Shown: one piece after another, positions 10,601 to 24,155 of the stretch
Layout of the letters: every line of letters begins with the position of its first letter
How positions within the stretch are numbered: the stretch's first letter is position 1
NCBI RefSeq assembly: GCF_002776525.5
Contig: NC_045441.1
Location: 116,183,831-116,247,830 of the forward strand
Direction: 5' to 3'
Source: Piliocolobus tephrosceles
Lineage: Eukaryota; Chordata; Mammalia; Primates; Cercopithecidae
DNA: 64,000 nucleotides
The notes under the pieces: model-generated
The model's input: only the letters and a program-made list of their open reading frames with translations
Databases searched by the model: none
Told to the model about the DNA's origin: nothing
Position numbers and translations under genes: made by a program

Positions 10601-13590
10601 CTTTGCTTAGTTAGAAGTTATTTCCTTATCTTTAATATAAGAATAATACTCAGTTTGAATAATAGTCCTGGACATTGAATGAAAAAATGTGTATAAAATA
10701 CCTTGTCCAGTAAGTGCTAAATAAATTGTAACTACTGCTGTTACTGATTAAATAAAAATTATATATGTATAAATATAAAACCTCTTACAAAACATGTAAT
10801 AATAAAAGAATGAATCATAAAAGACAAGAATCAATGAGTGTTAATGGTCACCTTTGTTGCTCACCTCTACTCTACATCCCCTGGCCTTAAAAAATATGGC
10901 AGGACATCTTCAGGACTTGGCAGGCAGACAATTTTATCTTACACTAGTGACTTGGATGCCATTCCTCTTCCTTCCACTCGGTAACAGACGGTGCCCTGGA
11001 CAGCAGTGACATCTGCAGCCCCAAGGGAGAAGGGTCAGCACAAATTTTAATTTTGCTTTTGGTTTGGGGCTTTACGTACACAAACAGGTTTTTTTTTCCC
11101 CCCTGTCAGTTTGCATCTAGCTTCACATCTGACATTTTTTAATGCTTTATGTATTTGGATTGACCTAGAAATTTATAGCTTCAGGTTTTTGCTTATTTTG
11201 TTCTGTCTCTAATTCAACCTCCTTGATTTAAAAATAAAAGGCAAAATAAAACATGAACAAATATTCTATTTGTATGTATCACTAAGGGGGTAAGGAAGAG
11301 ATCATTCCTCTCTTTTTGAGCTTCTCCTTATTACAATATATTAACATTTGAATATCTTCAATAACAAGAATACTAGGGATAACCTATAAAAATCTGAGTA
11401 TAATTTGACTCATCACTAAAAAAAACAAAAAACAAAACAAAACAAACAACTTAAAAGCTAAGAGGAGAACATTTACAAAAATTGTTATGTTTACTGACAA
11501 GGCATTAGATTCTAGACTAATTGCTGCTATTAGAAAAATAAATACATACATACATAAAGTTTTATTCTTAGAAGGTCAAGTATCTACACCAAATGTTTCA
11601 TCCTCCAGAGTTCAATTTCAGGGAAATCTCTACAATAGGAAAGGCTCCTGATGTTTGTTGTGGCCACGTTTGGAGCTATCAAAATTTCCTACTCAGGCAT
11701 CCCACAGAGAAAAAGCATCTACCCCTAAGAATGTGAAATAGTATCCTCATTACGGAGTTGATTACTCATCAACCTTAATAGTATTTGTAATTCACCTTTA
11801 CCCTGGGGCAGTTTTGAAAGGTCACAGAGAACACTAAAGGCTGTATCTATTAGACAGTTTGATCAAAATAGAACTAAAGGCTGGCCTCAGGTAGCTATTT
11901 CTAATATGAGTCGCTCAGAGGACAATGAAAACTACAGTTCATGCCCGAATGTTCTCCTTGGTCAAGGGGAGACTGGCTAGACAGAGTCAGAACTTAAGGG
12001 TCATTTCTGATTGGCCTCCATCCAGAGTATGACAACAAAACTCGAGAAGCTTCACAGATAAATAATGATGTAACTAATTTAGGTGTTTAGATAAATCATT
12101 CCAAGTCTCCTTCATCTGCTTAGGCCTGATTTTCCTGGGCTAGGTAAACACCCTGAATTTACAAGAGAATGCTCAGCCTCATTTTAACTTTATGCAACTG
12201 GTAGAAGAAGAAGAAATAGGCCTTCTTTTATTTTGATGCTAGAAAGACAAATAAAACGCCATGCATAAGTCATTCAGAGTAGTAAAGCAAATAATTGACA
12301 ATTCACAGGATTGAATTGCATGATAAGAAGACATATGGAATTTCTCATCCTGGTTCTTTTCTTTGTCCCTTTTGTAAGTTACTTACTCCAATTGATTCCA
12401 GCTTTTCAATCTGTAAAAATGGGATATAAGATAATCTCTAATATTCCTTCTAACGCTATAAAAATAGCTATTGTTTTATGTATCAGGAATAATCAAAGTA
12501 TATGTTTTTAGACTGTAGACCTATGTTCTCATGAGACTGCATTTCAGATGGTTTGGAAGCAGCCTAATATGTGTTCAAAAACTAGCACCAGATGAAAGGA
12601 CTCCGCCAGAATCATGCAAAGCAGAAGAATCAAATTCACAGAGACAGACTAAGCTTTTTAACTAAGACTATCATGCAATTGTATTGTTGGTATGTCCCAC
12701 ATCTATTGGTTGTATATGTATTCAAAAATTAGGTTTAGAGATGGAAGATAGATACGTAGATTAGATAAATTGGTAATCAATGGAGAAATGGGAAGACAGA
12801 CATTTTTTTCAAGCACATTTTCTAAAATATCCAATATATAAAATATGTGTATTCAATGAAAGAAATCAAATTAGACAGGAGACAATACAGATAATTTAGG
12901 AAGAAGTTATCAAGGGTGAGTAATAGTATTCAGATATATCTGTCATAAGGCCCTACAAATACTAAAATTAGCGGTGATTTTTTTCTGTTAATTCCCCAGG
13001 ATTCTGCTAAAATCAGCATCCTCATGAGCACTGGTTAACACTATCCTGTAAATCATTTGCTGACGCCATAAGTTAAAAACAAAGTGAAAAACTATATTCA
13101 AAGTGGTGACTGAGCTTTAGGAACATTTCCTTAAAAGATGGAGGTATGAGAGCATTTTCTACAACCGAGAACTAACTGTCATTCACCTGTGAATTAAATA
13201 AAGGAAATCAAGGTGGGGGAAATGAGCAGCCAGATCAATTGCATAAACCTTTGTCAAAGACAGAAATGTTTATATGGGAGTTCCATTGCTAAACAAAATG
13301 CAAACAGCCACATATTTTTTTCAACCAACAACTGGATATCCGTAGCTTAAATAAACTCTTTCATCTTTTTTTTTCTTCCTTATCCTTGCTTTAAAAAAAA
13401 ATGGAACACAGTATTTATTGAAGATTTTACGCACATACTGAGTTATAGCCCAATTTCTCAACCTCAAAGTCAATTTAGCAAATAGAAGTGATAGTAGACA
13501 AAACATATAATGTCCCATTGGGAAGAACTGTCTTTCACTGTAGTGTGAACTTAATGACTGCATCACCTACCTTGAAGTGATTTTTAGGGT
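10601..13590. other. GRM8: Intronic sequence with one MIR-like patch
   Basis: No exon or RNA gene was seen. At 12345-12470 a patch with 'cttactccaattgattccag' and 'caatctgtaaaaatgggata' looks like a plus-strand MIR core. A short (AAAAC)n run lies near 11418-11445 and an (ATAC)n run near 11540-11556. Open frames at 12311-12511 and 13321-13566 match nothing I recognise. Confidence 0.5.
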
Positions 13591-13599
13591 TAGTTATTC

Positions 13600-13830
13600 A
13601 TTTAACAAAGGATTATCCAGTGACTTTTATGTGGCAGGTACAGTGGCCAAAAAGGTAATGCTCCTTATCTTCATGGAGCTTATGATTTAATAAGAGATAA
13701 ATATCCATCAAACACCCCCACAAATAAATGTACAACTGTAACTGTAATAAAAGCTAAAATGAGCATGGTGCACTATGGGCATACAGTAGGGAGATCTGAC
13801 CTAATCACAGAGTTAAGACAAGTTAGGGGC
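13600..13830. repeat. Ancient LINE-type relic
   Basis: The order 'tttaacaaaggattatccag', 'atgtggcaggtacagtggcc', 'cttcatggagcttatgattt' follows a common old interspersed repeat whose consensus contains 'attgagcacctactatgtgc' and 'catggagcttacattctagt'. The family is not assigned. Related fragments occur at 34000-34200, 35283-36000 and 44935-45160. Confidence 0.45.
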
Positions 13831-16800
13831 CTTGTATCCTATTCCTGGAGTCTTGCTCATCAGCAAACAGGTGAAGGAAGTATTTGTAAGAATAGTATAT
13901 CCTTCTGTACATCCCAAAGTCCTGTCCTATCCTGTGCACAGCCACTGACTACGTACCTCTGCATCCAAAGCAGACTCAGCTTTCAGCTGGCCTTGCTGAG
14001 AGTGAGCCCAGCATATCACGGAAAGTGAATTCATCATACTCTGGCACAAACCCCATATCATCCAACAGCTTCTTCAACCAGAGCAACTCAGTCTTGGTCC
14101 TTATTCATGAATGATGGTTGCAGAACGACTCTGGCTTTACAGGGATCTGGGTAGGATCCATTGCCCCACCCTGAACCTATTCATAGTGATGTGCTATATG
14201 GTTTAGGAGCCTTAGTAAATAAGTCAAGGTAGAACTGTATAAACCCAGAACTTTCTTCAGGTAAGAAGTATGCTTCCAACCAGAGGTTCCTAACAGGAAG
14301 CAGCTATCAACATCAAAGAGGGGTACAGAAATCAATCCAGTACTAACCCCACAGTCTACCCTTTTCTTCCCTATCATCTGTGCCCCTAAAGTAGTCAGAG
14401 GAGTTCCCTAGCCAAAACTAACTCAGTACTTAAATGTCTTTGATAGGCCTGGGAAACAGAGCGCAGGAAGAAAAGTCGTGACTCTTCACTCCAGCACTGG
14501 AATCTATTCTTGTTTTTCGTAGCAGGAGATGTTGATGCCTAAGGAACAGAAAGTGAACTTAAAATGCCTTTAATTTAGAAATTAGGTTTAAATGATTCCA
14601 TATAACAAATCTGTTTTAATTTTAAATTTTTGAATACATTTACTCATTTAAGAATGGCTTCAAACCCTCAGGGAGTGAGAGAAAGGGCAATTCTAGCTAT
14701 CTTCTACCTTTAAATATAGCTTTCCTGAAATAAAAACAGGAAATCCAATTTGTAATCACAATAAAGTTTCTTATCTGAATCCAAAGGCCAGTTTTTTTTC
14801 CCTTGCAAACATAAGCACCTGAAGCAGGGGCTGCATTCTGATATTCTTTGTGGCACTTGGCACAGTATCATTTCTGTGAAGGTGCCTTGTAAGTAGCCTG
14901 GGATGATTGTGGTGGTGTAATTTTCATCACATTTTATATAACCACAGATAACCCAGGTAACTGTGCAGGTACAATGATATTCAGCTTAACTTAAGTGGCT
15001 TTGTTCCAAACGAGGGACTCTATTGTAAAAACAAAGCAGGTGTTACAACATAGAGATATTGAAGACAGGGGTCATTTTACATACTAATATGCACTCAAAA
15101 GTAAATCTGAGCTTCCCCACATTATTTCTAGGAATTACTGCATACTTAAGATGAATCCATTAACTACACAACTGGACAAATGATGAAATTTTATGTTAGT
15201 AAAATTCCTGACATATTTCACACCTCTTACTCTATTTAATTACACTTTTTTTTTTTTTTACAAAGGAAAGCTTGCCTACTTCTACACATTTTCAATTTTT
15301 TCTCTTATGTATTTCATATTAAAATTTCAAAATAATTTGATCAGAGATCCAGTGCACAAAGTGCCTAAATGAATAATAAACACCAAAAACACTTGCATGG
15401 CTGCAACAGTGGGATTTCTATCAGCGATGTCAACAGTGATGCCAAGAAGACAAAAGAAGAGAGAACGAGCTAATAAGAAAATCCATAGAATAAACAGGCT
15501 TCATTAATTTCTGAACAGGCTACATAAATCCATTAATGCCTACAGATTAATAACATAGTCATATAAATGAAGTTACTGCATACGTGTTTTCTGAAAAATA
15601 TCATTGCTAATTCATCTTATACTGTCAAAATTTCATTATCCAAAATGTATATATATTTTGAATAATATCTTCTCAAGAAAGTAATACCTTCAATTCCCAA
15701 GTACTATAGTTTATACGTGACCAGTTTTTGATATAATAAAATATATAAAAATGTAAAGTTGAACCTTTGATGTCTATCTAGTGCTTATTCTGAGCAGCAA
15801 TGAAATAACGGAATAGAACACAGCAAAAGGCCGAAAGAAGGAAGGGCTGCATTTTAGGAGTGCAGAGAAGCATTACTTCGGAAATGTGTCCAGACAAAGA
15901 GAACTCATTCAAGGGACGTGGGTAAGGGCCAGGTGGACTAAGGAAGAGGTAGTCTATCTGGGTGTCTCAAAAAAGAAGTTTTCATTCTGGAATCTGAAAA
16001 GAGAATGAATGCACCTGAAAATCAAACCAGCAGAGAGTGTTTGAAGAACTAGAGTTAAAGAATCAACTAGAGATGGGTACATCAGACATAGGAAGGGAAA
16101 CCTGTAGCTAACTGATAGCTTCCATAAAGACAAATTGAAGAATAATACTGTGTATGGTTTACAAATGCAGGCAGTATTTTTCTGGAGGTGTCCTTGTAGT
16201 GAATCTACTATCTTTATATTTGCCATGTTAAAGATACTACTGAGCTGTCCAGAAGGCAGTCAAGGAAAAAAAGATTTTTGTCCATAGGGTTGTGGTCCTT
16301 GAGAAATCCTGGAGCTCCTGTGTGATTAGGAAGTTACCAGAAACAGAACATGCGGTGAGTGTCTGTGTTTGAAGTGAAGGGAGGGAGATGGTGATAATGA
16401 TGAGTTTGCCCCTTTTTGACAAATCTTACTCTCTGCTTATTTATATCAAATTACCACCATCATCACCCTCATCTCCAGTGATTACCCAAGTCTCTTGTTC
16501 ACACTCCTCTCAACTCTGTCTACATCTACCTCCCCCTCAAATACACACTGAAGTTATTAAGAATTGAAAGAACAAATTGTTTGCCCATCCTCATAATCAT
16601 CTGTCCTAAAGGTCGTTTAAACATTTAATCAAACCTGCAGTCCTCCAGGGGAATGTGTGAGTCATGCCGTTCATCCCACACGCACAAGCGGGCCTTTGTG
16701 TCAGTCTTAGGAATGATGCAGACTGGTCCCACAAAGAAATCAGTAACAGGGACATTTTCTCTCATTAGGCAGAGAACAAAAAGCTAACAGGTTCCTGGAC

Positions 16801-18898
16801 TCTACTGAAACTTTCGCACCAATTAATGAAGCCCCTATGGAAAGCATCATGCCAGAATCCAAGGAAGCTGGCCACGTATTGACATGTAAACTAACACTCT
16901 TGCAAAAGATGGGGTAGGTGAGCATCCTAAGTCAATATGAACTTTGTGTTTTTCTGCTACTTTGGATCAGCTACACTGCTGCTCCCTTTCACAGGTACAA
17001 ATACACAAAAGAGGGCTTCTGTTTCATAAAAGCGACTCCGACAAATGACACTCCTCAGGGTGCTGATCCGAACACTGGCAGCCAGCCCGTTCTGTGCCCT
17101 CAGTCTGCCAGTACTTTTCACTTCCAAAGCTATCCTGCTTTGGAAGCCTGCTTCAGACCTAAGCCTTCACTCTGACTAGGGACAAAGAAAAGATCACAGT
17201 GGAAATCCTTCTGCATGCTGCTAATAAGCCTATTTAGAGTCAATGAGAAAGCCTCATTTTGCACCACCAATAAAGGCCTTCAAGAGTACTACTGAATCAG
17301 GAAAACTGAAATCTTTCTATGTACTCCCTGTCCTCATTTTACATCAGCCTGAGAGGTGACACTCGGCAAAATATTGGACACGATGACCTCTAAGTTTCCT
17401 TCCTTCTCTAATGTCCTCTGGTTCTCTGTTGGCCAGCAGGATTCAAATTTTCTTTAAATTATCTCCTATTCTGATGGATTCCTGAGCCCTTTTTCAGTTT
17501 TAGGTAATCTCCCTGTGGTTTGCTGAATTGGCATATCTGGAGTCTAGGATCTCTCTTGGCAAAGAACTGAATATTGCTCCCATCCAACAGCTTAAGTTGC
17601 ACTGCCTATTTTATTTCTGAAAGAGATCTGGGTAGGAGGCAGGTGCAGAGTATCTTTCCACCTCCCACAGAAGAGCTAGGGAAAGCTTTGTTGTTCATGA
17701 ACCATGAACAAAGGGATAATTCAAACCAGTAATAATGTCCTTAATGAAAAATAATCATCATTTTCCCAAATGAAAATCTATAATTCTAACCATTTGATCA
17801 CAGTGACGTAAGCAAACAAACCTGCAGCTAAAGGTTATATATGGGTCAGAGATTTAATGGAAAGTGATACATGGGTGGAATGACATCACCTACTTGTCAG
17901 AATACTAACTCCTCTACCACATCCTATGTCAGCCCACCATTGGGGTGTAAGGGAAATGTGCATGAACAGATAAGTACCCATTTCTAAACATAATGCCAGT
18001 TTGACATTTAAGCTCAATAGTTTAGCTATAGAGCATGTTGGTAACAAAAAAAGAAACCAGAGCAATTTGAGTGACCTTTGTGAAAGACAGGCATAAAGGT
18101 AGCAACCACCACTCTCACCACCAAAATCTAAAAACACGGAAAATTAGCATTTATCAATATTTCTCAGAGATTAAGTTACCTACCCAAGATTCCAGAGCTA
18201 GGAAGCAGTGTTTGAGTGTCTACTAACAAGGCTGGGAATTATTAGACACAGAAAGCATAACAGAAACATTTAGTTCCTCTTGGGTCTTTTGGTCCAGTTG
18301 ATAAACCTGCCAGCACTTTGAACAGATTTTCACTTACTGCGAAGAAAAATGCTTAGCTCTATTACTGTCTATCTGGGTGGCAGGTAGCACACCACCACCA
18401 TCTGTAAAACAATATCTTGGTAGACTAGAGGGCATGTTGTAAAAGGAACCCAAAGGAGAATTATTTTGATAAAGTTAGGGACACTCTCTAATGTGTGTAT
18501 CTTATAATTCTGCATCTTATGTAGAAATATATCTGAATGACATATTGTTGAAAAGCTGTATATCATTTTAATTTTAATGAATCAAATCACATTTTATATT
18601 CACTGACTAGGAAGTCAGTATTTAGGAAATCTGTGAGATATTAGTTTAATATAAATAATTTGTGTATATTGCAAATATTCACCTCCTGACTTAATTCAGA
18701 ATTTTTATATAAAAACAAAAATTTAATTCTTTAATATCATCTTAAAATGAGGGATGTTCATGCCATGTTAAATAAATAATTTCCATTTATTTATAATACA
18801 TTGTATTAGTTAGGATGCTTGCAGTTGAAAATGATAGACAATCCAATCCAAAATAGCTTTAAAAATGGTTGTTCTATAGGTCTATCACCCTAGACTTC
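13831..18898. other. GRM8: Intronic sequence, nothing recognised
   Basis: This is a 5-kb stretch with no exon, RNA gene or confident transposon. Homopolymer T13 lies near 15248-15260. Small open frames (for example 13759-14028, 15954-16226, 16918-17175, 17886-18137) have no recognisable domains or splice context and are treated as chance. Confidence 0.55.
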
Positions 18899-19137
18899 TG
18901 CTGTCCAATATGATAGTCATTAGCCACATTTAAAGGTAAAGAAATTAAAGTTGCATTTAAATTTAAATGCAATGTAATTAAAGTTAAATACAATTTGAAA
19001 TTTGTTTTTTTTTCAGTTCGCACTAGCCGTATTCCATCAAGTGACCAATGGCCACATGTCACTAATGGCTACTCTATTGAACACCGCAGATATGGAAAAA
19101 TCTTCTTCACCTCAGAAAGTTCTATTAGATAGTGCTG
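18899..19137 (+). repeat. hAT-type MER element, copy 2, with palindromic centre
   Basis: This is the most complete copy of the family. It opens with 'ctgctgtccaatatgatagt' and 'cattagccacatttaaaggt', passes through an AT-rich centre, continues with 'gcactagccgtattccatca' and 'aatggccacatgtcactaat', and ends with 'gttctattagatagtgctgg'. The centre includes a perfect 22-base palindrome at 18951-18972. The inverted ends (CTGTCCAATA against the reversed TATTAGATAG-type end) are typical of nonautonomous DNA transposons. Confidence 0.65.
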
Positions 19138-19139
19138 GC

Positions 19140-19999
19140 TTCAAAGAAAAGGAAGTTGTTAAATCAGTAAGCAACAGTATCTGTTATATTCCCTATGTAG
19201 CAGGCAATAATCTTTATGCATATTATTTCCTTTAACATCCCAAGCACTCTATGCGACAAGTATTATTATAATGTATTAGTCTGGACTGTAGGTTGCTAGC
19301 AAAAAATGGGAAAGCATAATTAGGAGAACCTTGAACTATCTCACATACCTACAAGAAGAACCTGGTTAAGGTCCTCATCACCGTCAGAATTATTTCCATC
19401 TGTCACCTTTATTCTGTTGCACAAGTCAATATTATTCCTCCAGGTCAGCTTCCCCCTTGTGGTGGAAACTTCCCACCCTCATATCTCACAGTGTCAAACT
19501 ACTGCCACCCACCCCCTGAGAGAGAATGATCCTCCTCCTTTCATTCCCATTTTAGACATTACCCGGAAGGACTCTGTTAATTTAGCTTTGGTGAAGAGCT
19601 CAGTGTTAAATCAATCAGTTGTGGCTGAAGAGACCCTGACGAGAGGATCAGGGTTGTAGAAGAGAGATATGGCCAGAGGGGCTCCACTTATGGACAGGGA
19701 AACAATTTCTAGAGAAACTGGAATGCCAGGGTCCTCTCCTTCAACACATTTCTGAGTACTCGAGGCTCTATCTCAGGCCCTCTGCAATTTCCACTCCACA
19801 TACCTTCTGGGTCTGTCTCGCCAAGTCCCATTAACATACTAGTGAGCCCCCAATTCTGTCTCAGCAAGACCTTCTATTCTTAGCTTCAGACTCACATAAC
19901 CAACTAACCCCTTCCCAGACATCTGCAGCCATATATTTCATAGGCTCCTTAAACTCAGTATATCCCACAAAATTCATCATCCTCCCTTGCCCAATCATT
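19140..19999. other. GRM8: Intronic sequence, nothing recognised
   Basis: C/T-rich tracts at 19430-19520 and 19730-19900 may be the beginning of the L2 relic that becomes clear after 20000. No exon or RNA gene is visible. The 80-codon open frame at 19417-19659 has no recognisable features. Confidence 0.45.
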
Positions 20000-20790
20000 C
20001 ATTATATCAGGAATGCTCTTTCAATCAATGACCAAATTTCCCATTCCAAGAATCAAGGCATCAACCATGATTTGTCCTCTCTTTAAAAATCCAATCAATT
20101 GCTAAGCCCTACATATATATCCCTAAAATGTCTTTTTATTAATATATCCATCTACTTCTGTCCATTCCTAGTACAGTGCAACCATCATAGGCTAGGCCAC
20201 TATCATTTCTGGAGAATTACTGTAATATCTCATGGGTCTCCCTTCCTCCAGTGTTATGCCTCACCAATACATTATCCATATTACAGCCAGAATAATCTTT
20301 CTAAGATGGTGATTCTATTATTCTGCTCAAAATCTTCTGGTGCCCATTCGTTGACTTTCAAAACATTTTTCAACTGCCACTTGAGGCATATAAAGTCTTA
20401 TATGATCTATCCCTTGTCTGGGTCTCTATCCTAACTCTCTTACTATCCCCCTCTCCTAGTCTCTACAACTGCCATTCCTTCTCTTGCCCACTGATCTTTG
20501 TGCCTCCCTCTGGTTAAAATAATAATACTACTGATCACCTGTTTTTATTTTATTTTAATTCTGCTCATATTTTAGTCTTCTCCCTTAGGCTACATCAGTT
20601 CTCCCTGCTATATGCAGGCTATTCACTTAACATAACACATTGCATTGCAGGAACTGGGCTAAATTATTCACCTTCCCAATTAGACTGTAAGCCCCATGAG
20701 GACAAGAACCATTTTTGTTTTGCTCACCAACATGTCCTTGACATCTAATAGATAGTGCTTGACAAAGAGCAGAAAATAAGCCGAATTTAA
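20000..20790 (+). repeat. L2 LINE relic, about 800 bp
   Basis: Successive L2-like words appear: 'tcttctggtgcccattcgtt', 'catataaagtcttatatgat', 'tctctgatctttgtgcc' in diverged form, and then the 3'-end signature 'gactgtaagccccatgagga', 'caagaaccatttttgttttg'. The open frame at 20099-20434 lies in this relic and is too diverged to claim as coding. Confidence 0.6.
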
Positions 20791-21180
20791 TTCTTTCATT
20801 TATTCCACAAATATTTTAAGGAAGTCTATTTGTGCCAGATGCCACCCAAGGCACCGAGATGCAGCTGTGAATGAAACAAAATCTCTTGCTCATGTTCTTG
20901 CAGGGTAAAAAACTCCAAGAAACTAATAATTTTTTAGAAAATGCTTAAATTGTATAAATAAATACAGTTTTAACATTTGTATAACTTTTTACATTTTTAA
21001 AATTGTATAAATGAAACCTTTTTAAATGACATTTTCCATTATGTACTCCAAGTTGTCTTTTCATTATTCTGTTACCTCATTAGAAGTAGTATGGAAATAA
21101 AGTACTTTCCCCTCAAATAATAAAAATGTAATTTTTTTTTTAGAAAAACAAAACACTACGGAGCCATGGCATTTATAAAG

Positions 21181-21262
21181 AGGTAACCAAATATTCCAAT
21201 TAAATATTCAGGGAACCAAATACTCCAATTATTCAGGTAAAGAAATATTCCAATTAAAATTT
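21181..21262 (+). repeat. Three-copy imperfect tandem repeat, period 25-29
   Basis: Three successive units share the core AATA(T/C)TCCAATTA. Unit 1 is at 21181-21209, unit 2 at 21210-21234 and unit 3 at 21235-21262. Each is introduced by AGG(T/G)AA. No known element explains it. Confidence 0.7.
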
Positions 21263-22765
21263 GACTGATTTTATAGGACACAGGCCTCTATGTGTTTCTG
21301 GAATCATATTCCCATTTAAATTAGCATCGCAGTCAGGAATTTAAAGACAAACTATCAGAATAGTTCTTTTTCTTCTTAAATTACAGTAAAAGCCCTTGTA
21401 TAACTATGTTGAGCTTTTTCTTTTATTAAAAAATATTATTCCAACAATTAAAATATTTATCAAATGCATGCAAGCTAGGCACCATGCATCATATCTACAT
21501 CGCTTTACTAAATAACAGGAGGACTATTTGGCCATATGATACAGACCAATTAATTAACTTAACAGACATATAATGCTAAGCATATGCTAAGTCCTGAGGA
21601 TACAGACCCTGCTTACTAGCAACTTACAAACTATTGTCTGGTTATTATCTTCCCCACTAAATATAAGCTCCTTGAGGGCAGATGTTTAGCACAATATAGA
21701 GTTTAACAAATGTCATAAGTAATCAAAAAATAATCAAGACTCTTCAGTAGGTTTTCTCAATTAGTCTTAGTAAGCTCTAATCACATTTTATGTCTCCTTT
21801 GCCCTACTGTATTCGATCCTTTGTTCTGCTAGCTAGTTCTTTTGTTTAGCTATGTTCTTAAGAGTTTGTGGTAATTCTCTTGTATTTCAACAAATCATAT
21901 CTATGAGACTCTCTCAAATCCCCTGAGTTAAAAGGAATCCCAAGATAAAACAGAGAATAAATATTATTTCTGAAATATAAGTAGTCTCCTGTATTTATGT
22001 GCTTTGTATCATTTTTGGAAAAGAGGAAAAATCAAGTTTTCCTAATATTGAATCATCTATATACATTGTTCCTTTTTTAAATTTTGTTTGGTTTTAATGA
22101 ATTGGTTCCCTCAACTGAAGTGTAATAACCATTTAAAGGAAGACAATTTCTCCTAATATTTCTGTATTTTTCTAAACTTTATCATCCTCTCTGGCCCAAG
22201 CCTTACCATAGATTTTCAAATCATTGGTGATCAAAAATGCTGAACTGTCACCTGTTTGCCTATATTCTCTTTTCCATTTCTGAGTTCTTCAGTGTAATAT
22301 TCCAGAGATTGTGTTTATTCAGATACGTTCATCTTTCAATCGATCAAGCTAATGCCAGCTTCTGTTGTGGGTTTTGCAGAAAGGATTTCCTAGACTCCTG
22401 AATTCATTTTTTTCTCTCTGTAGGATGAGCACTTTTCTGTTTTAAATTATTGTCTGAAAAAGTGTGAGCATTTATGTACTCTTGAAATTTTAAGTAGAAT
22501 TGCTTCACTTCTAAAAATGTTACTTTCTCAGACCAAATGCATCAATCTGACTCCCCTAGAAGTCAGGCGACTTCTATTGAAATTCAACAAATTCACAAAG
22601 AGGGAATACATAAGCTTAGATGGCCATCGAAAAAACATACTGGCCCATATAGCAGGAAAAATAGTAGAATGGGTCAGTACAACTCAGCCCCACTTTGGGA
22701 AAGGTCTTCAGAGCAGGAAAGGATGAAGGAAAGCAGCAAGTATCAAATCAGACTTCAGTCCTATC
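21263..22765. other. GRM8: Intronic sequence with a short L2-like patch
   Basis: Near 21640-21720 the words 'aatataagctccttgagggc' and 'agatgtttagcacaatatag' suggest an L2 3' fragment. Two overlapping plus-strand open frames at 22517-22773 have no recognisable domain. No exon or RNA gene is visible. Confidence 0.5.
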
Positions 22766-22890
22766 ATCGTTAGGTAGCTACAGGGCTTTAGACAACTAAC
22801 TTGACCAGATGAGCCTCAATTTCCCTTTCTGCAAAGTGAGGAAACTGAGCAAAATAATCTCTAAGGACCTCTTCAACTCCTCCACTCTAT
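22766..22890 (+). repeat. MIR SINE relic
   Basis: The words 'agggctttagacaactaact', 'gatgagcctcaatttccctt' and 'tctgcaaagtgaggaaactg' follow the plus-strand MIR core (caagttacttaacc, gcctcagtttcctc, atctgtaaaatgggg). Confidence 0.6.
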
Positions 22891-23324
22891 GTATATTTAT
22901 GATTGACAGTACAGTGTTTTAAGTTTTCAGAATATTTTTTGTTTCTGACATGGCAAACTTTACAATCTGCTTTGCAGATTTTGAAGATACAGGTGCATCT
23001 GTGTACATTTCTTTAAATTTAGTAATTAAGCTTCCCACTTTCAAATTTACTAATGAGAAAAACACGCGCACACACACATATACATATTACTCCGTCATTA
23101 TACTTTACTGATTTGAATACATCAGTAGAGTAAGTATATAAAGCAGGCTACTGATTACATGTTTTTTGTATTGACAATGTATACATCAAGTCATATTTAG
23201 ACTGTCTTCTGTAAGACACCTTCAGTTTATCAGTAACCTTTAGCACAGATGAATGTTTATTTTGCTAATTTAGCTTTAGGTGCTATGGTTATCATTATAA
23301 ACTAAGTCTAATATTCTCTATTAC

Positions 23325-23470
23325 TCAAAGCATACCCTAGAGCTCACCAGGATCCATGTCACCTGGGAATTGGTCAGAAATGCAGAATGCCTACCTCCAG
23401 AGCTACAAAATCAAAATCTGCATGTTAACAAGGTGCTCAAGTGATTTTGTGCACACTAATGTTCTAGAAT
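23325..23470 (+). repeat. MER5/MER20-group hAT fragment
   Basis: The words 'tgtcacctgggaattggtca', 'gaaatgcagaatgcctacct' and 'gcatgttaacaaggtgctca' match the familiar MER20/MER5 order (cacctgggaacttgttag, aaatgcaaattc, ttttaacaagccctcc). Confidence 0.6.
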
Positions 23471-24004
23471 GCTGTTAGACATAGTACTTCCCATATTGTT
23501 TTAAAATATTTTTAAATAGATGTTTTTTTTTTTCTTTAAGAGAATGAACAAATGAGTAAACTAACTGTAATTTAGCAATGTGAACTGCTATAATTCAATG
23601 TCATTGGACTTACAGGTATAGAAACTTCTAGTTGATAGTTTCTCCTATTTTGCTTTTTGCTTAATGTAGTCATAGGTCTACTCTAATACAAGGCAAGGGG
23701 CCAGGGAACTGGATGTAAAGGTTTATGCTGTTCAAGACCCACTAGCAAAGACTACATATATCATTGAAAATCAATGTGAAGAATATTTAAAAATTTACTA
23801 CTTTATAAAGGATTAGGTAATAACCAATATGTTATTTTTGCTTCACTTTATAGTTGGTGATTAAAATTCCAAGATGTATTGCATCATACATAAAGTATCA
23901 TAAAGAGCAAAAACAGAAAAATATTTTTCAACTTTGTGGTAAAATGTCTAATATAAGTAAATAATCAATGGAGGAGATAAATGTCAAGGACAAACCCAAA
24001 TAAA

Positions 24005-24155
24005 AGAAACCAGGATCCTGGCTGCAGCTCCAAGATTAACACTGTGGTTTGTCAATAATTCACTTTACTTCTCTGGGTTCTAGTTTCTTCACTAGAAAAC
24101 AAGAGATTGATTCTTATTTTACATCCCAGCTCTAAATTCTGAAATCTAGTATGTC
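24005..24155 (+). repeat. MIR SINE relic
   Basis: 'gtcaataattcactttactt' and 'ctctgggttctagtttcttc' followed by a diverged 'actagaaaacaagag' correspond to the MIR tail region. The call rests on word order only. Confidence 0.5.
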
